Translations under genes and position numbers: made by a program | NCBI GenBank assembly: GCA_023401495.1 | Contig: JAEXDU010000247.1 | Location: 1 to 6,972 of the forward strand | DNA: 6,972 nucleotides | Direction: 5' to 3' | Source of the DNA: Bacillota bacterium | GTDB taxonomy: Bacteria > Bacillota > Clostridia > Oscillospirales > Acutalibacteraceae | Shown: in pieces, positions 1-5,957 of the stretch | How the letters are laid out: each line of letters starts with the position of its first letter | How positions within the stretch are numbered: the first letter of the stretch is position 1 | Notes under the pieces: generated by a model | What the model was told of the DNA's origin: nothing | Database searches by the model: none | Seen by the model: only the letters and a program-made list of their open reading frames with translations

Positions 1-827
1 CGGTTGAGGGATACGCCGTCGAACTCGAGCTGCTTCGGCACTACGGTAAACGCGCAGCGGGTACCGGTAAAGCCCGCGGTCTTAGAGAAGCTGCGGAATT
101 CGATCGCGCAGGTCTTTGCGCCTTCAATCTCGTAAATGCTGTGCGGCATATTGGGGGTGGTGATGAACGCCTCATACGCGGCGTCAAAGAGGATGAGCGA
201 TTTGTTTTCGTTGGCGTAATCCACCCATTTTTTCAGCTCTTCCTTGCTGATACCCACGCCGGAGGGATTATTCGGGAAGCACAGGTAGATCAAATCCACC
301 GGCTCCTTCGGCAGGTCGGGCAGGAAATTCTTCTCCTTTACGCAAGGCATGTACACGATACGGCTCCAGCCCTTGCCCTCCACGTATTCCCCGGCACGGC
401 CGGCCATGACGTTGGTATCCACATATACGGGGTACACCGGGTCTCACACAGCCACGATGTTGTCCTGACCGAAAATGTCGCCGATGTTGCCGGTATCGCA
501 CTTTGCGCCGTCGCTGACGAAAATCTCGTCGATGTCGATATCGACGCCGCGCTTCTTGAAGTCGTTGTCGGCAATCGCCTGACGCAGGAATTCATAGCCG
601 CATTCCGGGCCATAGCCGCGGAAGGTTTCCATCTTGCCCATTTCGTCGGAGGCCTTCTTCATGGCGTCTACCACCGCCTGCGGCAGCGGGAGCGTCACGT
701 CGCCGATCCCAAGGCGGATGATCGGGCGGTCGGGATTGTTCTTCACAAACTCATTTACTCTTTTCGCAATATCCACAAAGAGGTAACTGGGGGGAAGCTT
801 GACAAAATTTGAATTAACCTTCAGCAT
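1..827 (-). pseudogene. dapL: LL-diaminopimelate aminotransferase (DapL), interrupted by one in-frame UGA; C-terminal end beyond the window
   Basis: DapL is a PLP-dependent class I/II aminotransferase that converts tetrahydrodipicolinate plus glutamate directly to LL-diaminopimelate, in the cytoplasm. From the ATG at 825-827 the protein opens MLKVNSNFVKLPPSYLF. It contains GIGDVTLPLP (40-49) and FRGYGPECGYEF (69-80). A TGA lies at codon 128 (444-446), after NIVAV. The same frame then continues without another stop to the window edge, reading DPVYPVYVDTNVMAGRAG (129-146), CFPNNPSG (183-190), FDAAYEAF (214-221; D215 is the likely PLP-pyridine Asp) and SFSKTAGFTGTR (246-257; K249 is the likely Schiff-base lysine). 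There is no frameshift, only the one stop. The 275 codons seen compare with about 400 in the family. The ribosome binding site AAAGGAG (836-842) lies 8 bases before the ATG. The gene starts 43 bases after dapF ends, with no promoter or terminator between, so it is probably the fourth gene of the glnA unit. The identity is secure; whether the gene is dead, mis-sequenced or read through is open. Confidence 0.85.
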
Positions 828-870
828 AGTACAATCTCCTTTATTTTATCGATCTATCACAGGGGCAGTC

Positions 871-1704
871 TCAATCGATCTGCCCGTCAAATACAAATTC
901 TGCGGGGCCCTGCATAAAGACCTCGTCGGTCTCCTCGTCCCAGCGGATATTCAGATCGCCGCCTTTCAGGTGCACGAGCACCTGCCGGCCGGTTTTGCCG
1001 CCCAGCGCGCAGGCAACCGCCACGGCGCAAGCGCCGGTGCCGCAGGCCCAGGTTTCACCGGAGCCGCGCTCCCAAACGCGCATTTTCACCTCGTTCTCGC
1101 CGATCATCTGCACGAATTCCGTGTTGACGCGCTGCGGGAACATGTGGTGGAACTCGAACGAAGGGCCGATGGATTCCAGCGGGATAGCGTCCACATCGTC
1201 CACAAAGACAACGCAGTGGGGGTTGCCCATCGAAACGCAGGTGACGCGGTATTCCTTGCCCGCGATCTCCACCGGATGATCGATCACCTGCTCGGTCTCA
1301 AACAGCGTGGGGATTTTCGGCGCGGAAAGCTCCGGCTTGCCCATGTTGACTGTAACGCTGGTCACGTGGTCGTTCTCGTCTACCGTTAAAAACAGCGTTT
1401 TTACGCCGCTCTGGGTATCTACCGTAAGGGTCTTTTCCTTCGCGATGCCCCGCTCGTAGGCATACTTGCCCACACAGCGGATACCGTTGCCGCACATCAT
1501 AGCGCGGGAACCGTCCGCGTTGTAAATATCCATAGAGCAGTCCGCTTTATCGCTGGGGCCGATCAGGATGATCCCGTCGGAACCCACCCCAAAATGCCTG
1601 TCGCTGAGCCGGATCGACAGCGCGGCCGGGTCCGTTACAGGCTCTTCAAAACAATTGAAATACAAATAGTCATTGCCGATGCCGTGCATCTTTGTAAATT
1701 TCAA
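871..1704 (-). CDS. dapF: Diaminopimelate epimerase (DapF)
   Basis: DapF interconverts LL- and meso-diaminopimelate without a cofactor, using two cysteines; meso-DAP serves peptidoglycan and lysine synthesis. I place the start at the TTG at 1702-1704, giving 277 residues beginning MKFTKMHGIGNDYLYF, the usual DapF N-terminus. An upstream in-frame TTG at 1720-1722 would add six residues encoded by the ribosome binding site itself (AGGAGG, 8 bases before the chosen TTG), so it is rejected. The first catalytic cysteine is C71 in MMCGNGIRC (69-77). The second is C221 in GSGETWACGTGACAVA (214-229). Other family motifs are HFGVGSDG (37-44), YNADGS (61-66) and MGNPHCVVF (159-167). The length is normal and both halves of the pseudo-symmetric fold are present. 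The gene ends with TGA. It lies 60 bases after the ANTAR gene and 43 bases before dapL, its direct pathway partner. Confidence 0.96.
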   Translation of the reverse strand: MKFTKMHGIGNDYLYFNCFEEPVTDPAALSIRLSDRHFGVGSDGIILIGPSDKADCSMDIYNADGSRAMMCGNGIRCVGKYAYERGIAKEKTLTVDTQSGVKTLFLTVDENDHVTSVTVNMGKPELSAPKIPTLFETEQVIDHPVEIAGKEYRVTCVSMGNPHCVVFVDDVDAIPLESIGPSFEFHHMFPQRVNTEFVQMIGENEVKMRVWERGSGETWACGTGACAVAVACALGGKTGRQVLVHLKGGDLNIRWDEETDEVFMQGPAEFVFDGQID

Positions 1705-1764
1705 ACCATGCTCCTCCTTCAAAAATTGATCTTATCAAACACGGATTCCCGCATAAGGCCTGCG

Positions 1765-2295
1765 CTAGAACATTTCCAGCACGATGGCCGCAATCTCGAT
1801 CAGACGTTTGCCGGTATCCATGCTCTTTTTCTGCAGAAAACGGTGCGCCTGCGCCTCCGTAAAATAATTGCGCTCCATCAAAAGCTGCTTGGCGCGTTGC
1901 AGTAGCTCCTTTTGCTCCTCCTCAAAATTCCTGCGGGCCGGAATTCCCGGTTCCGCAAGATTGAGGAACATATTGACCGACGCGGTCAAATCCGGTTTGT
2001 TCAGCGGCGTCATCAGACAGGCCGAATCCAGGTCTGCGGCCATCTCTGCCTGATGGGGCTTTATGATAAACAAAAAATCATAATTGGGGGCCATCTGCGG
2101 AAGGTCCCACGCCGTGACGTCCTGCAGGTCCAGAGTACACACCACAACTCCGCCGCGATAGTGGTAGCTGGTCATTTCCAGCAGCTGAGCGCCGGTTGTG
2201 CACAGGCCGTACACCAGCACGCCGTCGGTTTTCAGCACTGCGCCGATCCGCCGGGCAGAATCCTTATTTGAATTTGCAACGATCACACTGCCCAT
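1765..2295 (-). CDS. ANTAR-domain RNA-binding antiterminator with a degenerate receiver domain (NitR-like)
   Basis: This is a 176-residue, two-domain cytoplasmic regulator. Residues 1-112 resemble a response-regulator receiver: a VIVANSNKDSARRI first strand and helix, a GGVVVCTLDL strand (48-57), and a TPLNKPDL segment (96-103) matching the conserved C-terminal lysine region. The usual paired acidic residues after the first strand are replaced by N-S-N and no clear phosphoacceptor Asp is evident, so it may not be phosphorylated in the ordinary way. Residues about 122-176 form an ANTAR domain with AKQLLMERNYFTEAQAH (135-151) and KKSMDTGKRLIEIAAIVL (156-173), fitting the family's AKxxLM...EA...AM...L..A pattern. 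ANTAR domains bind nascent RNA and block termination. The gene follows glnA by 45 bases, as does nitR beside glnA in solventogenic clostridia, so the likely target is the glnA leader. The start is the ATG at 2293-2295, preceded by a G-rich GGGGGTG site; an ATG at 2297-2299 is out of frame. The stop is TAG. Confidence 0.87.
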   Translation of the reverse strand: MGSVIVANSNKDSARRIGAVLKTDGVLVYGLCTTGAQLLEMTSYHYRGGVVVCTLDLQDVTAWDLPQMAPNYDFLFIIKPHQAEMAADLDSACLMTPLNKPDLTASVNMFLNLAEPGIPARRNFEEEQKELLQRAKQLLMERNYFTEAQAHRFLQKKSMDTGKRLIEIAAIVLEMF

Positions 2296-2340
2296 TCATG
2301 GTCACACCCCCGTCGCAGAATCTCAACCTTTTGCCCGCTC

Positions 2341-3675
2341 TCAGAATTTTTCGAGATACTCCTCCAGCTCCCATTGCGTTACGGTGCTGTTAAAACGATT
2401 CCATTCCTGTTCCTTGGCCTCAATGTATTTCTGATACACATGGCTGCCCAGAACCTCGCGCAAAAACGGGTCCTTTTTCAGTTCCTGAACAGCTTCCATC
2501 AAATTGGAGGGAAGGCTGTCGATTTCTTTTTCCTGCCGCTCGTCGGGCGTCATATCGTAAATATTAGAGCCGACCGATGCGGGCGGCATCAGCTCCTCGC
2601 GGATTCCCTCCAGCCCAGCGGCCAGAAGCACCGCCATCTGCAGGTACGGATTCGCCGCGAGATCGGGGTTTCTCAGCTCCACGCGGGTGCCGACTCCCCG
2701 GGCACTTGGCACGCGCACCAGCGCGCTGCGGTTGCCGGTCGTCCACGCGATGTAGCGGGGCGCCTCGTAACCCGTCACCAGGCGTTTATACGAATTCACC
2801 AGAGGATTGGTGAATGGGCAGATTCCTTTGATATGGCGGATCACACCGGCGATAAAGTGGTACGCAAGCTGGCTCAGTCCGGTTTCGCTTTCCGGATCGT
2901 AAAACACGTTCTCCCCGCCCTTGAACAGCGAGATGTTCGTGTGCAGGCCCGAGCCCGCCTGCCCGGAAAGGGGCTTTGGCATAAACGACGCGCACAGGCC
3001 GTGGGCGTTCGCCACGTTCTTGACGACCATCTTGAACGTCATCATCTGGTCGGCGGAGCACAGCGCCTCCTGATATTTAAAGTCGATCTCGTGCTGCGCC
3101 GTGGCAAGCTCGTGGTGGGCGGCCTCCACCCCGCAGCCCATTTCTTCCATCGTCATGCAGATGTCGCGGCGGGCGCTTTCGCCCAAATCCGCGGGGCCAA
3201 GATCGAAATACCCGGCGGTGTCGTGCGTTACGGTGGTGGGGTGCCCGAATTCATCCGTGTTGAACAGGAAGAACTCGCACTCGAATCCCACATTCAGGGT
3301 AAAGCCCATCCCGGCGGCATCCTTCAGCGCCCTTTTCAGAATATAACGGGGGTCCCCTTCAAACGGGGTGCCGTCCGGCTTGTAAACGTCGCAGATCAGC
3401 CGGGCGGTTTTGCCGCCGATCTGCCGGCTCCAGGGCAGGATCAGGAAGGTATCCAGATCCGGGTGGAGATACATGTCGGATTCCTCGATACGGACAAACC
3501 CCTCGATAGAGGAACCATCGAACATACACTGGTTATCCAGGGCTTCTTCAATTTTCCCGCTGGTGATGACCACGTTTTTGATCGCGCCGAACATATCGGT
3601 GAACTGTAAACGGATAAAGCGAACGTTATTCTGCTGAATCAGCTCCAGAATATCCGCTTTGGTATACCTGCTCAA
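2341..3675 (-). CDS. glnA: Glutamine synthetase, type I (GSI-alpha)
   Basis: GlnA joins ammonia to glutamate using ATP, as a cytoplasmic dodecamer. At 444 residues it matches the Bacillus/Clostridium GSI-alpha length. Motifs in order are LQFTDMFGAIKN (23-34), FDGSSIEGF (52-60, with R62 at the position used in feedback control in B. subtilis), GFECEFFLF (130-138, metal ligands E132 and E134), VEAAHHELATAQHEID (183-198, E184 and E189), PLSGQAGSGLHTNISL (235-250, H245), NSYKRLVTGYEAPRYIAW (294-311, flexible-loop E304), GNRSALVRVP (314-323) and RVELRNPDL (331-339, E333). I recognised no adenylylation-tyrosine region, in keeping with the GSI-alpha type. The start is a TTG (3673-3675), 9 bases after a perfect AAGGAGG. 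The leader contains a strong promoter and an attenuator-like terminator, and the next gene encodes an ANTAR protein, which suggests control at the level of termination. The stop is TGA. Confidence 0.97.
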   Translation of the reverse strand: MSRYTKADILELIQQNNVRFIRLQFTDMFGAIKNVVITSGKIEEALDNQCMFDGSSIEGFVRIEESDMYLHPDLDTFLILPWSRQIGGKTARLICDVYKPDGTPFEGDPRYILKRALKDAAGMGFTLNVGFECEFFLFNTDEFGHPTTVTHDTAGYFDLGPADLGESARRDICMTMEEMGCGVEAAHHELATAQHEIDFKYQEALCSADQMMTFKMVVKNVANAHGLCASFMPKPLSGQAGSGLHTNISLFKGGENVFYDPESETGLSQLAYHFIAGVIRHIKGICPFTNPLVNSYKRLVTGYEAPRYIAWTTGNRSALVRVPSARGVGTRVELRNPDLAANPYLQMAVLLAAGLEGIREELMPPASVGSNIYDMTPDERQEKEIDSLPSNLMEAVQELKKDPFLREVLGSHVYQKYIEAKEQEWNRFNSTVTQWELEEYLEKF

Positions 3676-3684
3676 ACACCTCTA

Positions 3685-3691
3685 CCTCCTT
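3685..3691 (-). promoter_or_regulatory. glnA ribosome binding site abutting the leader terminator
   Basis: AAGGAGG on the minus strand lies 9 bases before the TTG start of glnA and supports that non-ATG start over other nearby codons. It begins directly after the T-tract of the leader terminator. A second AAGGAGG lies inside the leader at 3727-3733, partly within the 5' arm of the terminator, with no good start codon behind it. Confidence 0.85.
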
Positions 3692-3739
3692 AAAAATAAA
3701 AACAGCAAGGCCGCTCTTTGTCAGAACCTCCTTGCTGTC
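3692..3739 (-). terminator. Rho-independent terminator in the glnA leader (probable attenuator)
   Basis: On the minus strand ACAGCAAGG (3730-3738) pairs perfectly with CCTTGCTGT (3702-3710) across a 19-base loop; a G-U pair can extend the stem to 10 pairs. A TTTTTATTTTT tract (3692-3701 and the adjoining base) follows. The structure lies between the promoter and the glnA start, so every transcript from that promoter must pass it. Its place in the leader, together with an ANTAR antiterminator gene just downstream of glnA, points to regulated read-through. The hairpin is seen directly; the regulation is inferred. Confidence 0.85.
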
Positions 3740-3766
3740 ATAGAATTTATGAATAATATCGTATAT

Positions 3767-3795
3767 ATTGTAACTATTTATACGTTGCTTGTCAA
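3767..3795 (-). promoter_or_regulatory. Sigma-A type promoter of the glnA unit
   Basis: Minus-strand TTGACA (3790-3795) and TACAAT (3767-3772) are separated by exactly 17 bases, a near-consensus housekeeping promoter. Transcription would start near 3760, giving a leader of about 85 bases before the glnA TTG that consists mostly of the terminator hairpin. A promoter this strong in front of a terminator fits control by antitermination rather than initiation. Confidence 0.85.
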
Positions 3796-4340
3796 TCATT
3801 TTCCGAGTACTTCTCTGAATTTATGGTAATGCACAAATTTCCCCCGGAACCGGGTTCATTTCCCGACTTTCTCACGGGGCAAAACGAAAACGGTGTATTT
3901 TACCAAACACCCCTTTTGCCGGGAAGAATGAACAGACGGCGGGAAATTTCTGCACAAATTGCCGGATATAGGAGGAGTTTTTTGATTATTATGCAGGAAT
4001 TCAGTGGAAAAAATGCAGGCTGGGACAGTTGGCCGCAGCCGCTTCCTCAAAACCGCGAAGCACAGCCAAGGATACGCTGCCCGGAATGCCTGGGCAAAGA
4101 GGACCGCCACTCACCGCTTTTATGGCGGATTTTGTCCTTTTCCCGCACGGCGGAACAAAAACGGTAAAAAGCGTCCTTTTTGCAGGATTTTCCGCCGCTT
4201 TCCGAACGCTTTCGGCACGTCTCCCGGAAAAGGTTCCCAGCAGAATACGAAGAGAAATCAGCCCAAAACAGATGAATAATTATTCAAAATGGCAATACCG
4301 GATTTTTGAGGAAAAGCCGCCAAAAGCCAAGGGACACCCC
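3796..4340. other. Gene-poor interval between the enolase terminator and the glnA promoter
   Basis: About 545 bases with no recognisable gene on either strand. Several reading frames of 80-115 codons are open here, but they overlap one another and show no familiar domain. The best small-ORF candidate is plus 3982-4167, 61 residues from a TTG placed 6 bases after AGGAGG (3970-3975); it contains one CPEC motif and I do not recognise it. Also visible are a two-tier inverted repeat (3878-3920), a 12-base perfect palindrome GAATAATTATTC (4274-4285), and a weaker AAAGCG/CGCTTT pairing around 4168-4201. No tRNA, rRNA or known riboswitch was recognised. Confidence 0.5.
3878..3920. repeat. Two-tier inverted repeat
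   Basis: GGCAAAA (3878-3884) pairs with TTTTGCC (3914-3920), and inside it GGTGT (3892-3896) pairs with ACACC (3907-3911), giving nested stems separated by an internal loop. Read on the minus strand, the inner stem is followed by GTTTTCGTTTT, which could act as a weak terminator. No gene obviously uses it. Confidence 0.4.
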
Positions 4341-4388
4341 AAAAAAGGCGGTGAAAAAGATGCCAAATGACATCTTTTTCACCGCTTT
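4341..4388 (-). terminator. Rho-independent terminator of enolase
   Basis: A perfect 15-base inverted repeat: GCGGTGAAAAAGATG (4348-4362) and CATCTTTTTCACCGC (4371-4385) around an 8-base loop, extendable by a G-T and two A-T pairs. On the minus strand it is followed by a run of T (4341-4346). It starts 34 bases after the enolase stop codon. The plus-strand side lacks a good T-run, so it acts mainly in the enolase direction and separates enolase from the glnA unit. Confidence 0.92.
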
Positions 4389-4422
4389 CGCAGCTCTGCC
4401 GGGTCAGCGGCAGAGGAATGAT

Positions 4423-5709
4423 TTATTTGCAGTCGTAGCAGCCCTTGCCGGGATAGCGGGCGGATTTGCCCAAATCCTCTTCAATGCGGAGCAGCTGGTT
4501 GTATTTCGCCACGCGCTCGCTGCGGCTGGGGGCACCGGTTTTGATCTGGCCGGCATTCATCGCAACCGCCAAATCGGCAATGGTGGTATCCTCCGTCTCG
4601 CCGGAACGGTGAGACACAACGGCGGTATAACCCGCGCTGTGGGCCATCTTAATGGCGTTCAGGGTTTCGGTCAACGAACCGATCTGGTTCAGCTTAATCA
4701 GGATGGAGTTGCCGCAGCTGTTCTCAATGCCATTCTGCAGACGCTCGGTATTCGTTACGAACAGATCGTCGCCGACCAGCTGGAGCTTATCGCCCAGACG
4801 CGCGGTCAGCTTCTTCCAGCCTTCCCAGTCCTCTTCATCGAGCGCATCCTCCAGAGAAGCGATGGGATACTTGGAAACCAGGTCCTCCCAGAAAGAGATC
4901 AGCTCATCGGTGGTGTAATGCTTCTGGCTCTTCGGCAGCAGATAGGTTCCCTTCTCGCTCTTCCACTCGCTGGCAGCGGCGTCGATCGCCAGCATGAAAT
5001 CGTCATAGGGCTTGTAGCCGGCCGCCTCGATGGCGCGCAGCAGATACTGAACCGCCTCTTCGTCGCTCCCAAGGTTCGGGGCATAGCCGCCCTCGTCGCC
5101 GACGGAAGTGGAAAGGTTTTCCTTCTTGAGAATGGAAGCCAGAGCGTGGAACACCTCCGCGCACATGCGCAGGCCCTCACGGAAGCTGGAAGCGCCGACA
5201 GGCATAATCATGAACTCCTGAATGTCTACGTTGTTCGCAGCGTGCGCGCCGCCGTTGAGGACATTCATCATGGGAACCGGCAGTGTATCAGAAGCGGCGC
5301 CGCCCAAAAAGCGATACAGCGGAACGCCCTGGGCCTTGGCTGCCGTCTGAGCGGCTGCAAGAGAAACGGCAAGGATCGCATTCGCGCCGAGGTTGGACTT
5401 ATCCTTTGTGCCGTCAAGCTCGAGCATAGCGGCATCGATCGCAGCGACATCGGAAACATCCATGCCGATCAGACGGTCGCGGATCACGGTATTGATGTTC
5501 TCAACAGCTTTCTGAACGCCTTTTCCGCCAAAGCGGGCCGGGTCCTTATCTCTCAGCTCCAACGCCTCAAACTGGCCGGTAGATGCACCGCTGGGTACAG
5601 CCGCGCGAGCTGTTACACCGTTTTCCAGAAGAATCTCCGCTTCTACCGTGGGGTTTGCGCGGGAATCCAGGATTTCCCTGCCTTTTACATCTTTAATTTG
5701 ATAAGCCAT
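4423..5709 (-). CDS. eno: Enolase (phosphopyruvate hydratase)
   Basis: Enolase interconverts 2-phosphoglycerate and phosphoenolpyruvate in glycolysis; it is cytoplasmic and magnesium-dependent. The 428 residues are full length. Motifs are REILDSRANPTVEAEI (11-26), PSGASTG (39-45), NVLNGGAHAANNVDIQEF (149-166, with H156), VGDEGGYAPNL (203-213, with E206), AIDAAASEW (241-249, metal D243), SLEDALDEEDW (285-295, metal E287), LVGDDLFVTN (311-320, metal D314), SILIKLNQIG (335-344, catalytic K339) and VVSHRSGETEDTTIADL (364-380, with H367). All catalytic and metal residues expected of the family are in place. The ATG at 5707-5709 is preceded by AAAGGAG. The gene has its own promoter, a leader of about 100 bases and its own terminator, so it appears monocistronic. 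The last residues, CYDCK, hold two cysteines, which I find slightly unusual for the enolase tail. Confidence 0.98.
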   Translation of the reverse strand: MAYQIKDVKGREILDSRANPTVEAEILLENGVTARAAVPSGASTGQFEALELRDKDPARFGGKGVQKAVENINTVIRDRLIGMDVSDVAAIDAAMLELDGTKDKSNLGANAILAVSLAAAQTAAKAQGVPLYRFLGGAASDTLPVPMMNVLNGGAHAANNVDIQEFMIMPVGASSFREGLRMCAEVFHALASILKKENLSTSVGDEGGYAPNLGSDEEAVQYLLRAIEAAGYKPYDDFMLAIDAAASEWKSEKGTYLLPKSQKHYTTDELISFWEDLVSKYPIASLEDALDEEDWEGWKKLTARLGDKLQLVGDDLFVTNTERLQNGIENSCGNSILIKLNQIGSLTETLNAIKMAHSAGYTAVVSHRSGETEDTTIADLAVAMNAGQIKTGAPSRSERVAKYNQLLRIEEDLGKSARYPGKGCYDCK

Positions 5710-5771
5710 AAAACCGCTCCTTTATATTTATTGACGGCATCCTTGATGCGCCGGTACAGCAACTATAAACG

Positions 5772-5797
5772 GGCAGAGGCTCTCCAATTGCTCTGCC
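5772..5797 (-). promoter_or_regulatory. Stem-loop in the enolase leader
   Basis: Near the 5' end of the predicted enolase transcript, GGCAGAG (5791-5797 on the minus strand) pairs with CTCTGCC (5772-5778), a 7-base GC-rich stem with a 12-base loop. A T-run does not follow, so it is not a typical terminator. It may stabilise the mRNA or be regulatory. A smaller GCATC/GATGC stem lies closer to the gene, around 5738-5750. Confidence 0.45.
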
Positions 5798-5813
5798 ATC
5801 TATTACCACACCC

Positions 5814-5843
5814 ATAATATATCATATGTTTTTATTTTGTCAA
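5814..5843 (-). promoter_or_regulatory. Sigma-A type promoter of enolase
   Basis: Minus-strand TTGACA (5838-5843) and TATTAT (5814-5819) with an 18-base spacer, in an AT-rich patch 100-130 bases before the enolase ATG. The expected start of transcription is near 5807. Confidence 0.8.
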
Positions 5844-5891
5844 GCGAATTATAACCAACCGAATGATGAGCATCCCGCCGAAAAACAGCCG

Positions 5892-5922
5892 TTTCTTTTC
5901 CCGCCGCAGGCGGGGGAAGAAA
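5892..5922 (-). terminator. Possible terminator after the ZIP transporter gene
   Basis: CCCGCC (5909-5914 on the minus strand) pairs with GGCGGG (5900-5905) around a 3-base loop, and beyond a 2x2 internal loop TTTCTT pairs with AAGAAA (5917-5922 with 5892-5897). It lies 35 bases after the ZIP stop codon, where a terminator is expected, but the nearest T-run (TTTTT, 5881-5885) comes some bases later, so termination strength is uncertain. Confidence 0.45.
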
Positions 5923-5957
5923 TCGTCATTGGAAAAGCTGCATGACTGTAAAATACT

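Noticed and set aside
444..446. Reassignment of UGA to an amino acid throughout the genome as the explanation for dapL
   Set aside because: dapF and glnA both end with TGA at the expected protein lengths, so UGA is a normal stop here.
141..1389. Open frames of 223 and 196 codons on the plus strand
   Set aside because: They are antisense to dapL and dapF and only mirror those genes' codon use.
1705..1764. A possible promoter or terminator between the ANTAR gene and dapF
   Set aside because: No -35/-10 pair with suitable spacing and no hairpin with a T-run could be found.
2374..3609. A 411-codon open frame on the plus strand
   Set aside because: It is fully antisense to glnA, with no recognisable domain and no matching ribosome binding site.
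3683..3709. An eight-codon leader peptide (TTG to TAG) running through the glnA leader T-tract
   Set aside because: Its TTG is 18 bases from the nearest ribosome-binding sequence and the codons simply read the terminator; probably coincidence.
3856..4110. An 84-codon minus-strand frame upstream of glnA
   Set aside because: It starts with GTG without a convincing ribosome binding site, overlaps other open frames, and shows no recognisable domain.
4306..5817. A 503-codon open frame on the plus strand
   Set aside because: It lies antisense to enolase, whose motifs are unambiguous; the translation resembles no protein family and arises from codon bias on the other strand.
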